Source of the DNA: Solimonas_A sp052035235
GTDB lineage: Bacteria; Pseudomonadota; Gammaproteobacteria; Nevskiales; Nevskiaceae
Direction: 5' to 3'
Length of the DNA: 64,000 nucleotides
NCBI GenBank assembly: GCA_052035235.1
Contig: JBPOHT010000004.1
Span: 123,746 to 187,745 of the forward strand
The notes beneath the pieces are model-generated. The model was given only the letters and a program-made list of their open reading frames with translations. It made no database searches and had not been told where the DNA came from. This document shows, piece by piece, positions 10,090 through 19,368 of the stretch (its first letter is position 1; each line of letters starts with the position of its first letter). The position numbers and the translations under genes are program-made.

Positions 10090-10845
10090 ATGGCAAAGCT
10101 GCAGGGCAAGGTCGCGCTGGTCACGGGCGCAGGGCAGGGTGTGGGGCAGGGCATCGCGTTCGCACTGGCTTCCGAGGGCGTGGCGGTGGCCGTCACCGGC
10201 CGTACCAAGGCCAAGCTCGATGCCACCGTCCAGGAGATCGAGAAGCGCGGCGGCAAGGCGCTGGCGGTGGAGTGCAACGTGCGCGACGCGGCCTCGCTGG
10301 CGGCCTGCGTGGAGGCCGTGGTCAAGCACTTCGGCAAGCTCAACATCCTGGTCAACAATGCCCAGGAAGTGCCGCTGGGCGCGCTCAACGACGTCAGCGA
10401 CGAGGCCTTCGCCGCTGGCTGGGAATCCGGCCCGCTGGCCAGCTTCCGCCTGATGAAGCTGTGCCATCCGCACCTGAAGGGTGACGGCAACATCGTCAAC
10501 TTCGGCTCCTCCGCCGCCAAGCGCTGGGACATGGCCGGCTACGGCGCCTATGCCGCGGTGAAGGAAGCGATCCGCCAGCTCACCCGCGCCGCTGCCTGCG
10601 AGTGGGCCCGCGACGGCATCCGCACCAACGCCATCCTGCCGCTGGCCAACTCGCCGGCCATGGAATGGTGGACGCGCGAGCGCCCGGAGGAGTCCGCCGC
10701 CTTCATCTCCACGGTGCCGCAGGCCCGCGTCGGCGATTGCGAGCAGGACATCGGCCGCTTCGTGGTCGCGCTATGCTCCGACGACTCCCGCTACATCAAC
10801 GGCCAATCCATCGGCGTCGACGGCGGCCAGGCCCTCATCGCATAA
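10090..10845 (+). CDS. Short-chain dehydrogenase/reductase (SDR)
   Basis: This is a 251-residue classical SDR. It has the NAD(P)-binding glycine motif TGAGQGVGQGI near the N-terminus, the NNA structural motif (LVNNAQE), and the catalytic Ser and Tyr-x3-Lys (GSSAAKRWD...YAAVK). It ends in a typical GVDGGQ segment. The start has GGAGAGA upstream. A crotonase gene follows 12 bases later, so the two probably form a two-gene beta-oxidation-like unit (hydroxyacyl or hydroxysteroid oxidation plus hydration/isomerisation). The substrate is not determinable. Confidence 0.85.
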   Translation: MAKLQGKVALVTGAGQGVGQGIAFALASEGVAVAVTGRTKAKLDATVQEIEKRGGKALAVECNVRDAASLAACVEAVVKHFGKLNILVNNAQEVPLGALNDVSDEAFAAGWESGPLASFRLMKLCHPHLKGDGNIVNFGSSAAKRWDMAGYGAYAAVKEAIRQLTRAAACEWARDGIRTNAILPLANSPAMEWWTRERPEESAAFISTVPQARVGDCEQDIGRFVVALCSDDSRYINGQSIGVDGGQALIA

Positions 10846-10857
10846 GGAAAGCAACAC

Positions 10858-11631
10858 GTGAGCAGCAACGAATACGTCTCCGTCGAACGCGCCAACGGCG
10901 TCGCCACCGTCACGCTGCGGGCCATCGGCCGCATGCCGGTGCTGTCGCTGGCCTCCGGCAACGCGCTGGCCGATGCCGCCGCCGCGCTGAAGGACGACAG
11001 CGAGATCCGCGTGGTGGTCCTGCGCGGTGACAACGGCCAGTTCTGCGCTGGCGGGGACATCGCCGCGATCCGCGACGCACTGCCCGACCCGGATCGCCTG
11101 CTGGGCCCGATCATCGACGGCCTGCACCGCACCGTGCGCAACCTGCGTGCGCTGCCGCAGCCGGTCATCGCCAGCGTTGCCGGCTCCGCCGCGGGTGGCG
11201 GCATGTCCCTGGCCGTGGCCTGCGACCTGATCGTGGCGGCCAGCAATGCCCGCTTCGTGGTCGGCTACCCGGCCCTGGGCACGTCTTCCGACGGCGGTCT
11301 CAGCTACACGCTGGCGCGCCGCATCGGCGCCAACCGCGCCATGGACGTTATCCTGGCGCGCGGCCTGCTCGATGCCGTGACGGCCGAAGCCTGGGGCCTG
11401 GTGGCGAAGCTCGCCGACCCGGCCGCGCTGGAGCAGGACACCGCCGCCTACGCCGCGCTGCTGGCCAAGCAGCCCCCTCAGGTGCTGCGCGAGTTCAAGC
11501 AACTGCTGGGCGACGCTGCCGAGCCGGAACTGTCGGCCCGCCTGGACGCCGAGCGCGCGGCCTTCCTGCGCTGCGCCAAGACCGAGGACTTTGCCAAGCG
11601 GGTCAACGCGTTCCTGGAAAAGAAGAAATAG
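10858..11631 (+). CDS. Enoyl-CoA hydratase/isomerase family protein
   Basis: This 257-residue crotonase starts with GTG, preceded by AAGGAAA. Oxyanion-hole segments are GQFCAGGDIAAI and AGSAAGGGMSLAVACD. The active-site strip reads GYPALGTSSDGGLSY: it has an Asp in place of the usual second glutamate, a pattern seen in PaaG-type isomerases and related crotonases rather than simple hydratases. It is co-transcribed with the SDR just upstream. A perfect 24-bp palindrome follows the stop by 12 bases and may act as a 3' end signal. Confidence 0.8.
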   Translation: MSSNEYVSVERANGVATVTLRAIGRMPVLSLASGNALADAAAALKDDSEIRVVVLRGDNGQFCAGGDIAAIRDALPDPDRLLGPIIDGLHRTVRNLRALPQPVIASVAGSAAGGGMSLAVACDLIVAASNARFVVGYPALGTSSDGGLSYTLARRIGANRAMDVILARGLLDAVTAEAWGLVAKLADPAALEQDTAAYAALLAKQPPQVLREFKQLLGDAAEPELSARLDAERAAFLRCAKTEDFAKRVNAFLEKKK

Positions 11632-11643
11632 CTCCTGATCCGA

Positions 11644-11693
11644 TGTAGGAGCCAGCTTGCTAGCGACCTGTCGCTAGCAAGCTGGCTCCTACA
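11644..11693. repeat. Perfect 24-bp inverted repeat (GTAGGAGC-type palindrome)
   Basis: The arms at 11644-11667 and 11670-11693 are perfectly complementary over 24 bp with a two-base loop, beginning TGTAGGAGCCAGCTTGCTAG. It belongs to the REP-like class with the TGTAGGAGC end found between genes in many gammaproteobacteria. A related but degenerate cluster is at 25749-25862. Confidence 0.9.
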
Positions 11694-11989
11694 GGAGATT
11701 TTGCGTGCAGCCGATCAATCGCTTACCCTGCGCGCCGCCATGAGTCCGCAAGCCCATATCGTCACCTGCACCCTGCCGCCCCGCGGCGCGGTGGCCTGCG
11801 CGCGCCTGGCATCCTTCGGCAAATCCAAAAAACAGCCTCTCGCCTGACGGGATGCTGTCCCGTCGGTCGCTGCCGACGGATCGCCTGCCTCGCCGTACCT
11901 GATTCCTGTTTCCCCGCAGTCATTCCGCCGGCTCCGTGCCGATGGTCAGCGTTTCCGACGCCCAACCATCCATCACACAGGAGCAACAC
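11694..11989. other. Gene-free stretch upstream of dapA
   Basis: About 300 bases with no convincing gene. A 35-codon open frame at 11740-11847 ends in a Lys-rich stretch (FGKSKKQPLA), but it lacks a ribosome-binding site and I do not call it. I see no lysine-riboswitch-like structure. The dapA promoter presumably lies here. Confidence 0.5.
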
Positions 11990-12865
11990 ATGACTGCCTT
12001 CCAGGGAATCTGGGTACCGCTGGTTACCCCCTTGAGCAACAACCAACCCGATCTGGCCGCCACGCAACGGCTGGCCGAGAACCTGCTGCAGGCCGGCGTG
12101 GACGGCTTCATCGTCTGCGGCACCACCGGCGAGCCCGCCACCTTGAGCGACGAAGAGCAGGCGCGGCTGCTGGCCGCCGTGCTGGAGGTGACGGGGTCCC
12201 GCTGCCCGGTGGTCTTCGGCGTTTCCGGCAACGACACCGCGGCGATGATCGCGCGCCTGCGCGAGCTGGAGAGCGAGCGCCTGGCCGGCTGGCTGATCAG
12301 CGCGCCCTACTACACCCGGCCCTCGCAGGAGGGCATACGCCGGCACTTCGAGGCACTGGCGGACGCTACCGAGCGGCCGGTGCTGCTCTACAACGTGCCC
12401 TACCGCAGCGGCATCGGCATGGACACCGCCACGCTCAAGGCGCTGGCCCGGCACCCGAGGATCGCCGGCATCAAGCAGAGTGCCGGCAACGACCTGGACC
12501 AGTTGTCCGCGCTGATCCATGAAACGCCCCTGCAGGTGCTCAGCGGCGAGGACGCGCTGATCTTCCACTGTGCCTGCCTGGGCGGGCAGGGCGCGATCTC
12601 GGCGGCGGCGCACATCCGGCCGGACCTGTACCGGCGCATGCTGACGCAGGTGCGCGCCGGCGAGCTGGCCGCCGCGCGCCGCCTGCATCATGCGCTGCTG
12701 CCCTGGATACGGCTGCTGTTCTCCGAGCCCAATCCCGGTGCCATCAAGGCCGCGCTGGCCATGATGGGCCTGATCCGGGACGGGTTGCGATTGCCGATGA
12801 CGGAGGTGTCGGACGGCTTGCGGCAGCGCATCGAGCGGGCGCTGCCGGAGATCCTGGCCTTGTGA
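11990..12865 (+). CDS. dapA: 4-hydroxy-tetrahydrodipicolinate synthase (DapA)
   Basis: This 291-residue TIM-barrel lyase of the DapA/NAL family condenses pyruvate with aspartate semialdehyde at the entry to lysine and diaminopimelate synthesis. The Schiff-base lysine is K162 (AGIKQSAGN), the catalytic tyrosine is Y134 and the substrate-binding arginine is R139 (YNVPYRSG). The TTGE motif is present near the N-terminus. These positions match E. coli DapA almost residue for residue. The start at 11990 has CAGGAG six bases upstream; an upstream in-frame ATG at 11936 has no such site. Other members of the family use different aldehydes, so a small chance of another substrate remains. Confidence 0.82.
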   Translation: MTAFQGIWVPLVTPLSNNQPDLAATQRLAENLLQAGVDGFIVCGTTGEPATLSDEEQARLLAAVLEVTGSRCPVVFGVSGNDTAAMIARLRELESERLAGWLISAPYYTRPSQEGIRRHFEALADATERPVLLYNVPYRSGIGMDTATLKALARHPRIAGIKQSAGNDLDQLSALIHETPLQVLSGEDALIFHCACLGGQGAISAAAHIRPDLYRRMLTQVRAGELAAARRLHHALLPWIRLLFSEPNPGAIKAALAMMGLIRDGLRLPMTEVSDGLRQRIERALPEILAL

Positions 12866-12938
12866 CACTTCAATCGGACGAGGCCAGGGGCCGGTCAGGG
12901 GTCTAAGGTCTGGGAATCCCAGAACGGAACGCCAGTCC

Positions 12939-14162
12939 ATGACCAACCCCTCCGCCGCCTTCACCCCGATCCAGATCGGCCCGCTGAAGCTGCGCAACCG
13001 CTTCATCAAGTCCGCCACCAACGAGGGCATGGCCAAGGGTGGCGTGCCGTCGAAGGCGCTGGTGGATCACCACCGGCGCATGGCGGCCGGCGGTGCGGCG
13101 ATGACCACCGTGGCCTACTGCTCGGTGAGCCCGGATGGCCGTACCTTCGAGGACCAGGTGTCGCTGGACGCGCCGAGCCTGCCGCACCTGCGGGCGCTGA
13201 CTGAGGCAGTACACCGTGAGGGCGGCGCCGCCTGCGCGCAGATCACGCACGGCGGCGCCTTCACCTTCCTGCCGAAGCTGGCCAGCGGTTCGCCCTTCAG
13301 CGCCTCCGGCGGCTTCAACGCGGCCGGCGTGCTCAGCGGCCGCTTCTTCAAGACCGCGATGACGCGCGGCGACATGGACCGCATCGCCGCGGAGTTCGTG
13401 GCCGGCGCGCGCCTGGCGCAGCAGGCCGGCTTCGACGCGGTGGAAATCCACATGGGGCACGGCTACCTGCTGAGCCAGTTCATCTCGCCGCGCTACAACC
13501 GCCGGCGCGACGAGTACGGCGGCAACGCCGCCCAGCGCACGCGCTACCCCGCGGAAATCCTGCAGCGCGTGCTCGACGCGGTCGGCAAGGACCTGGCCGT
13601 GACCTGCAAGATCTGCGTCACCGAGGGCTACAAGGGCGGCGCCGGCGCGGCCGAGGCCGTCGAGGTGGCCAAGGTACTGGAACGCTCGGGCGCCCACCTG
13701 CTGGTGCTCAGCGGCGGCATGAACGTGGAGGCGCCCTGGGCGATCTTCGGCAGCAACATGCCGGCCGCGGCGGTGGAGTCGGTGCAGAGCCCCATCATCA
13801 AGGTCGCCACGCGCATGATGCGGCTGTGGGAACCGAAGCTCACGTTCCACGAGATGTATTTTCTCGAACACTCGCGCCAGGTGCGCGCGGCGGTGCGCAT
13901 GCCGCTGGCCTATCTCGGCGGAGCCAAGTCCATCGCCGGCGTGGAGCAGGCGATGCAGGATGGTTTCGACTGCGTGGTGATGGGCCGCGCGCTGATCCAC
14001 GATCCGGGCCTGGTCAACAAGTTCGCCAGCGGCGAGGTCACCGTGTCCGGCTGCAATGCCTGCAACGAATGCGTGTCGCAGATGTACACGCCCGGCGGCA
14101 CGCGCTGCGTGCTGACGCAGCAGGCCAATCCCGAGCTCAACCGCATCCCCGGCGCCGCATGA
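12939..14162 (+). CDS. NADH:flavin oxidoreductase, Old Yellow Enzyme / 2,4-dienoyl-CoA reductase type without C-terminal domains
   Basis: This is a 407-residue FMN TIM-barrel protein. It starts with the OYE strand PIQIGPLKLRNRFIKSATNEG. It contains the HGYLLSQFISPRYNRRRDEYGG block, which includes the catalytic region of this family. At the C-terminus it has four cysteines, C-x2-C-x2-C-x11-C (GCNACNECVSQMY...TRC), resembling the 4Fe-4S site of 2,4-dienoyl-CoA reductases. That family usually has C-x2-C-x3-C-x11-C. The protein ends just after this motif, so the FAD/NADPH domains of FadH are absent. The stop overlaps the next gene's start by four bases (ATGA). It probably reduces an activated C=C bond; a steroid or dienoyl-CoA is plausible. 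Confidence 0.78.
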   Translation: MTNPSAAFTPIQIGPLKLRNRFIKSATNEGMAKGGVPSKALVDHHRRMAAGGAAMTTVAYCSVSPDGRTFEDQVSLDAPSLPHLRALTEAVHREGGAACAQITHGGAFTFLPKLASGSPFSASGGFNAAGVLSGRFFKTAMTRGDMDRIAAEFVAGARLAQQAGFDAVEIHMGHGYLLSQFISPRYNRRRDEYGGNAAQRTRYPAEILQRVLDAVGKDLAVTCKICVTEGYKGGAGAAEAVEVAKVLERSGAHLLVLSGGMNVEAPWAIFGSNMPAAAVESVQSPIIKVATRMMRLWEPKLTFHEMYFLEHSRQVRAAVRMPLAYLGGAKSIAGVEQAMQDGFDCVVMGRALIHDPGLVNKFASGEVTVSGCNACNECVSQMYTPGGTRCVLTQQANPELNRIPGAA

Positions 14163-15106
14163 ATACCCTGGAGTGGGTGCGGCGGGAGTTGCCCGACCTG
14201 TCCGGCCGCCGCGCGCTGGTTACCGGCGCCGCTGCCGGCTTGGGTTACGAAACGGCGCTGGGCCTGGCGGCCCGCGGCGCCGAGGTGATCCTGGCCGACC
14301 GCAACGTCGAGGGCGGCCTGGCCGCGCTGGCACGTATCCGCGAGGCGGTGCCGCAGGCGAAGCTGGAGTTCCGCGAGCTGGACCTGGCGGACTTGGCCGC
14401 GGTGCGCGGCTTCGCCGCCACGCTGTCCGCGGACGGCCGCGCCCTGGACATCCTGGTCAACAACGCCGGCATCCTGCCGCCACTGGCGCGACGCACCACC
14501 GTGGACGGCTTCGAGCTGAAGTTCGGCATCAACGTGCTGGGCCACTTCGCGCTCGGCGCTCAACTGCTGGACAGTCTGCGCCGCAGCGCCGCGCCGCGCG
14601 TGGTCTGGGTCAGCAGCCTGGTGCACCGCCAGGGCAAGCTGTACTTCGACGACCTGCAACTGCAGCGTCGCTACGAGCCGGAGCGCGCCTACAACCAGGC
14701 CAAGCTGGCCTGCCTGGTGCTGGCCATGGAACTGCAGGCGCGCGCCGATGCGGCCGGCTGGACGCTGCAGTCCGTCGCGGCCCATCCCGGCATCTCGCGC
14801 ACCGGCATCGGCGACAGCCGACAGGGCCAGAAGGCGCAGCGCTTCACCGACCATCTCGCCGCGGTGGCCTTCCGCATCGCCATGGGCTGGCTCGGGCAGG
14901 CGCCGGGGCAGGGCGCGCTGCCGATCCTCAAGGCCGCTGCCGCGGCGGACGTGAACGGCGGCGAGTTCTACGGGCCGGACGGCTTCGGCGAGTTCCGCGG
15001 GCTGCCCAGGCGGGTCCAGCCCTCGGCCCCGGCGCGGGATCCGGCGGTTCGCCGCCGCCTTTGGGAGGCCTGCGAGGGACTTACTGGCCAGGGATACGGG
15101 CTTTAG
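14159..15106 (+). CDS. SDR of the retinol-dehydrogenase/WW-oxidoreductase-like type
   Basis: The 315-residue SDR has the cofactor motif TGAAAGLGYE at about residue 20, LVNNAGIL, a catalytic serine in VSSLVHRQG and Tyr-x3-Lys in YNQAK. The C-terminal extension past the Rossmann fold, and the fairly long substrate region, are typical of retinol-dehydrogenase-like SDRs. Translation is coupled to the OYE gene by the ATGA overlap, so the two enzymes probably act on the same compound. Substrate unknown. Confidence 0.82.
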   Translation: MNTLEWVRRELPDLSGRRALVTGAAAGLGYETALGLAARGAEVILADRNVEGGLAALARIREAVPQAKLEFRELDLADLAAVRGFAATLSADGRALDILVNNAGILPPLARRTTVDGFELKFGINVLGHFALGAQLLDSLRRSAAPRVVWVSSLVHRQGKLYFDDLQLQRRYEPERAYNQAKLACLVLAMELQARADAAGWTLQSVAAHPGISRTGIGDSRQGQKAQRFTDHLAAVAFRIAMGWLGQAPGQGALPILKAAAAADVNGGEFYGPDGFGEFRGLPRRVQPSAPARDPAVRRRLWEACEGLTGQGYGL

Positions 15107-15201
15107 CGCCTTGGACCCCCAGGGTGGGGAAAAGCAGCCCCATGGCGGTGTAGCCTGCCCGCTTGCCGCTGCGGCTGGGCGGATACCGGGGGAGGGAATC
15201 C

Positions 15202-16068
15202 ATGTCGAGCATGGTCGACGATAGCGCCCTGTTTTCGTTGAACCTGTCGGCAGAACTGGCCACCCTGGCGGCCGACCCGGAACTGATCGCCCTGCAGCGT
15301 CGCCTGCGGGAAGCGCTGCTGCAGGACCAGCTGAGCCTGGTGTTCCAGCCCATCTTCGACATCCACGGCCTGCGCCTGCATTCGGCCGAGGCCTTGCTGC
15401 GCTGGCGCCACCCGGAGCTGGGCGATGTCAGCCCGGCGCGCTTCATCCCGCTGGCCGAACGCAGCGACCTGATCCTGGACCTGGGCCGGCACGTGCTGGG
15501 CCAGGCGGTGACTCAGATCGCACGCTGGCAGGCCCAGGGGCTGGAGCCGGTGCCGGTGGCCATCAACATCTCCGGTGCCGAGCTCAAGCAGGAGGGCTTC
15601 GCCCGGCAGATCGACGAGGCGCTGCAGCGGCATGGCGTCTCCGGCCGCCTGCTGCGCGTGGAAGTTACCGAGCACGGCCTGATCTCCGACTTCACCCGCG
15701 CCACCGACAACCTGCGCGCCGCCGGCGAGCTGGGCCTGGGCGTTGCGCTGGACGATTTTGGCACCGGCTACTCGTCCTTCCGCTACCTGCGGCACCTGCC
15801 GATGCATACGCTGAAGATTGATCGCGAGTTCGTCGCCGGCGTCGATCGCGACGCGCGCGACCAGCGCGTGGTGCGTGCCATGGTCGCCATGGCGCACTCG
15901 TTGCGCCTCAAGGTGGTCGCCGAGGGCGTGGAGACCGAGTCCGAACTGATCACGCTGCGCCGCCTGCACTGCGACTACGTGCAGGGCTTCTTCACCGGCC
16001 GGCCGATGCCCGCGGCGGACTTCGCCGCGCTGCTGGCCTCGCAGGGCGGCGCTACAGCGCCCATTTGA
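15202..16068 (+). CDS. Stand-alone EAL-domain c-di-GMP phosphodiesterase
   Basis: This 288-residue cytosolic protein consists almost only of one EAL domain. All the usual catalytic signs are visible: EALLRW at about residue 63, the Asn in AINISG, EVTEH, DDFGTGYSS, LKIDRE and AEGVET, then YVQGFF. It should hydrolyse c-di-GMP. There is no membrane segment, PAS, GAF or GGDEF domain. The start at 15202 has GGAGGG upstream. Its 3' end overlaps the convergent phospholipase D gene by 17 bases. Confidence 0.85.
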   Translation: MSSMVDDSALFSLNLSAELATLAADPELIALQRRLREALLQDQLSLVFQPIFDIHGLRLHSAEALLRWRHPELGDVSPARFIPLAERSDLILDLGRHVLGQAVTQIARWQAQGLEPVPVAINISGAELKQEGFARQIDEALQRHGVSGRLLRVEVTEHGLISDFTRATDNLRAAGELGLGVALDDFGTGYSSFRYLRHLPMHTLKIDREFVAGVDRDARDQRVVRAMVAMAHSLRLKVVAEGVETESELITLRRLHCDYVQGFFTGRPMPAADFAALLASQGGATAPI

Positions 16069-17536
16069 TCACTGCTGCGCCGCGCTCCTTCATGCGCTGC
16101 GTCCAGGGGCGTTCATTCCAGGCCTGGGGATCGATGCGCTTCGCCGCTTTCAGGTCCTGCTCGAACATGCCCTCCATCTGCCGGCCGAAGTCGCGGCCGA
16201 TGATGATGGCGTTGGCCTCGTCGTTGAGGATGAAGCTGCGGTAGTCGAGGTTGGCGGAGCCCACCGTGGACCAGACCCCGTCGATCACGGCAGTCTTGGC
16301 GTGCAGCACCGTGTCCTGGTACTCGTAGAGCCGGATGCCGGCGTCCAGCAGGCGCTGGTAGTGCGAGCGCGCGGCATGCATCAGCAGCGTCACGTCGCTC
16401 TCGCCCGGCATCAGCAGGCGCACGTCCACGCCGCGCCGCGCGGCATCCTCCAGCGCCGCAACGAAGGCCTCGTTGGGTGCGAAGTAGGCCTGCGTGATCC
16501 AGACCCGGTGGCGCGCCTTGCCGATGGCGGTGAGGTAGCTGGCGTAGATGCGGGCCTCGTCCTGCTGTTTCCCGCTCAGGGATTTCCAGGCCGCGTCAGC
16601 GGGTGCCAGCAGGTTGTCGAGCAGGTCCTCGCCCTGGTCCACCACCACACGCACATACTGGTCGCCGCGCCGCTCGATGCCAGGGAACAGGGACTTGGGC
16701 GTGTCCTGCTGCTGGCCACCCAGTTCGCCCCACCAGTACAGGAACAGGCGCTGGAACTCCGCCACCGCCGGCCCTTCGATACCCACCTGCGTGTCGCGCC
16801 AGCCGCGCGCCGAGCCACTGGCCGAGCCGCTGCCTGAACTGCCGCCCGAGCTGCCACTGAGGCGCGAGCCACTGGCCGAGGAGGAGCCGGAGTAGTCGTC
16901 GGTGATGTTGATGCCGCCGGTGAAGGCGCTGCGCCCGTCCACCACCAGGATCTTGCGATGGTTGCGGCGCGTCATGCGCCAGACCCGCGGGTCCTTCAAC
17001 GGGCTCACGCTGTGGAACTCGCGGATCTCGACCCCGGCTTCCTGCAGGCGCCGCCGGTAGTCTTCGCCCGCGCCCATGCCGCCGAGCCCGTCTACGATCA
17101 GGCGCACCTTCACGCCCGCGCGCGCCTTGCGCGTCAGCAGCTCCGCGTAGCGCTGGCCCAGCTCGTCGTCGGTGAGTAGGTAGATGTCGAGATGGATGTT
17201 ATGCCGCGCACGGGCGATGGCCTCCAGCTGTGCGCGGTGCGTCTCCGGGCCGTCCTTGAGCAGGCGCACGCGGTTGCCGCCGATCAGCGGGCGCCGCGCC
17301 ACCGCGGCTTCGATTCGGCTGAGCTCCTCGATGAAAGCGTAGTCGCCATCGCCCACCGCCGCGCGCAGCTGTGCGGGGTGGATGGCGGGGCGTTCGGAGG
17401 CGCCGGCGGCGGGGCCGGCCTGCAGCGCGCGGGCCTCGATCTCCTTCGGCCCCGGCAGGGCGCAGGCGGACAGCAGCAAGGTGCCGACGATCACGGCCGC
17501 GCAGCGTCCTGCTGCTGAATGTTTCGCCTGTTCCAT
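16052..17536 (-). CDS. Phospholipase D family lipoprotein (cardiolipin-synthase-like) with Ser/Gly-rich insertion
   Basis: This is a 494-residue lipoprotein whose signal peptide carries the lipobox LLLSAC. Two HKD motifs are present: NHRKILVVDGRSAFTGG (HxKx4D) and LHAKTAVIDGVWSTVGSANLD. Together they form one active site typical of phosphatidyltransferases and cardiolipin synthases. Right after the first HKD (residues about 213-245) there is a low-complexity Ser/Gly/Ala run where relatives have a compact DDY segment; DNA slippage expansion is likely. The lipid anchor suggests a periplasmic or outer-membrane site. The start is set at the Met before the signal peptide, with GGAGAA upstream. Its last 17 bases overlap the EAL gene on the other strand. 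Confidence 0.82.
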   Translation of the reverse strand: MEQAKHSAAGRCAAVIVGTLLLSACALPGPKEIEARALQAGPAAGASERPAIHPAQLRAAVGDGDYAFIEELSRIEAAVARRPLIGGNRVRLLKDGPETHRAQLEAIARARHNIHLDIYLLTDDELGQRYAELLTRKARAGVKVRLIVDGLGGMGAGEDYRRRLQEAGVEIREFHSVSPLKDPRVWRMTRRNHRKILVVDGRSAFTGGINITDDYSGSSSASGSRLSGSSGGSSGSGSASGSARGWRDTQVGIEGPAVAEFQRLFLYWWGELGGQQQDTPKSLFPGIERRGDQYVRVVVDQGEDLLDNLLAPADAAWKSLSGKQQDEARIYASYLTAIGKARHRVWITQAYFAPNEAFVAALEDAARRGVDVRLLMPGESDVTLLMHAARSHYQRLLDAGIRLYEYQDTVLHAKTAVIDGVWSTVGSANLDYRSFILNDEANAIIIGRDFGRQMEGMFEQDLKAAKRIDPQAWNERPWTQRMKERGAAVIKWAL

Positions 17537-17648
17537 GGCGTTCTCCTGGGCGGCCCGGGCCGCTGCCTCCCACAGACCCCGCCGGCCCTGCCCGGTTCCC
17601 CGACGGGCGTCCGTCCGGGTAGGCTGGACACCTGCCCAGGGGAAGCCG

Positions 17649-19190
17649 ATGACCGAATCCAGCGATCCGTACCGACTGCATGAGCTGGCCGAGCGCCAGT
17701 CCCGCGCCCTGGGTATGGGCGGGGAGGACAAGCTTGCCCGCCAGCGCGCCAAGGGCCGCGGCAACGCACGAGAGCGCGTCGAACGCCTGCTCGACCCCGG
17801 CAGCTTCGACGAGCAGGGCCTGCTGGCCACCAGCGACCTGCCCGAGGCGGCGGACAAGACGCCGGCCGACGGCAAGGTCTGCGGCTGGGGGCGCATCGAC
17901 GGGCGCGAGGTCCACGTCAGCGCCGACGACGTCACCGTGCTGGCCGGTGCCGGCGGGCGCGTGGGTGTCGGCAAGGCCTACCGCGGCATGCAGCTGGCCG
18001 CCGAGCGCGGCCTGCCCTGCGTGGTGCTGGGCGACGCCGGCGGCGCACGCGTGCCCGACATCATGGGCTCGGCTGGCATGATGAGCATGGTCTACCCCAC
18101 GCAGGGCGCGCCGCGCGACCGCCGCATGCCGCTGATCACCGCCATCCTCGGCGAGTGCTTCGGCGGCAGTGCCTGGACCGCCTCGGTGTCCGACATCGTG
18201 CTGCAGGTGAAGGGCACGGCGATGTGCGTCGGCGGCCCGTCGATCCTGGAGATCGCCACCGGCGAGAAGGCGACCACCGAGCAACTCGGCGGCTGGGAGC
18301 TGCATGCGCGCACCACCGGGCAGGTGGACCTGTTCGCGCAGGACGAGGAGGAATGCCTGGCGCTGGTCCGCCGTGCGCTGTCCTACTTCCCGAACCATGC
18401 CGGCCTGCCGCCGCCCGCCGCACCGGCGCCGGACGTGGAATCGCGCCTGGATGGACTGATGGACCTGGTGCCGGCCGACCCGCGCCAGGTCTACGACATG
18501 CGCCGCGTGCTGGAAGCCGTCTGCGATCCCGGCAGCGTGCTGGAGCTGAAGCCGCTGTTCGACCCCAGCCTGATCACCGCACTGGCACGCATCGGCGGCC
18601 AGGTGGTCGGCATCCTCGCCAGCAATCCCAAGTTCACCGCGGGCGCCATGGGGCCCGGCGCCTGCCAGAAGGCCGTGTCCTTCCTCTGCCTCTGCGACTC
18701 CTTCCACATCCCGCTGCTGTTCCTGCACGACACGCCGGGCTTCTTCGTCGGTCGCCGCGCCGAGGAAGGCGGCATGCCGTTGCGCATCATGAACTGGATC
18801 GCCGCGCTGCAGCAGTGCAGCGTGCCGCGCATCAGCCTGATCCTGCGCAAGTCCTACGGCATGGCCCACTGCAACATGTCCGGCGGCAACATGGGCAGCG
18901 ACTGCCTGCTGGCCTGGCCCACTGCGGATGTCTCGTTCATGGCACCGGCCGTCGCGGTCAACGTGGTCTACGGCCGCAAGCTGCTGGAGATGCCGGACCC
19001 GCATGCGGCGCGCAGCGCCTTCATGGAAGAGATCGGCCGCGCCAACGCACCCTGGGACGCCGCGGCGCGAGGCTACATCGACCGCGTGGTCGATCCGCGC
19101 GATACGCGTATCGAATTGCTGCGCGCGCTGTCACGGGTCAAGGGCGCAAGGAGTCAGCGTCGTTTGGCGAACTGGCCAAGGATGGCCTGA
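17649..19190 (+). CDS. Acyl-CoA carboxylase beta subunit (carboxyltransferase)
   Basis: The 513-residue protein has the two-lobed carboxyltransferase fold of propionyl-, methylcrotonyl- and geranyl-CoA carboxylase beta subunits. Visible features are RQRAKGRGNARERVERLLDP near the N-terminus, the N-lobe VVLGDAGGARVPD, and the C-lobe acyl/biotin pocket DTPGFFVGRRAEEGG followed by YGMAHCNMSGG. No alpha subunit (biotin carboxylase plus biotin carrier) is adjacent, which is unusual; it must be encoded elsewhere. In a steroid degrader, propionyl-CoA carboxylation would be a natural role, but the substrate is not provable here. The start at 17649 follows GGGGAAG; longer in-frame extensions run antisense to the phospholipase gene. 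Confidence 0.8.
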   Translation: MTESSDPYRLHELAERQSRALGMGGEDKLARQRAKGRGNARERVERLLDPGSFDEQGLLATSDLPEAADKTPADGKVCGWGRIDGREVHVSADDVTVLAGAGGRVGVGKAYRGMQLAAERGLPCVVLGDAGGARVPDIMGSAGMMSMVYPTQGAPRDRRMPLITAILGECFGGSAWTASVSDIVLQVKGTAMCVGGPSILEIATGEKATTEQLGGWELHARTTGQVDLFAQDEEECLALVRRALSYFPNHAGLPPPAAPAPDVESRLDGLMDLVPADPRQVYDMRRVLEAVCDPGSVLELKPLFDPSLITALARIGGQVVGILASNPKFTAGAMGPGACQKAVSFLCLCDSFHIPLLFLHDTPGFFVGRRAEEGGMPLRIMNWIAALQQCSVPRISLILRKSYGMAHCNMSGGNMGSDCLLAWPTADVSFMAPAVAVNVVYGRKLLEMPDPHAARSAFMEEIGRANAPWDAAARGYIDRVVDPRDTRIELLRALSRVKGARSQRRLANWPRMA

Positions 19191-19368
19191 ACGGAATGCG
19201 CGTTTTCAGAACCTGACGACAGAATCAGCTTTCACGAAACTCCCGAAATGCTATGCGGCGACTATTTGAGAGAACCTGACAGTCGGTTCGCGTTGCAAGA
19301 CCTGGCATGTCTGGGCAGTATGCGCCCGCTTGCTGCGCGATTTGCTCGGCACTACTTGGGGGATTTCC

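Noticed and set aside
11740..11847. 35-codon open frame upstream of dapA, as a possible leader peptide
   Set aside because: No ribosome-binding site, no clear attenuator structure and no lysine run long enough to argue for attenuation.
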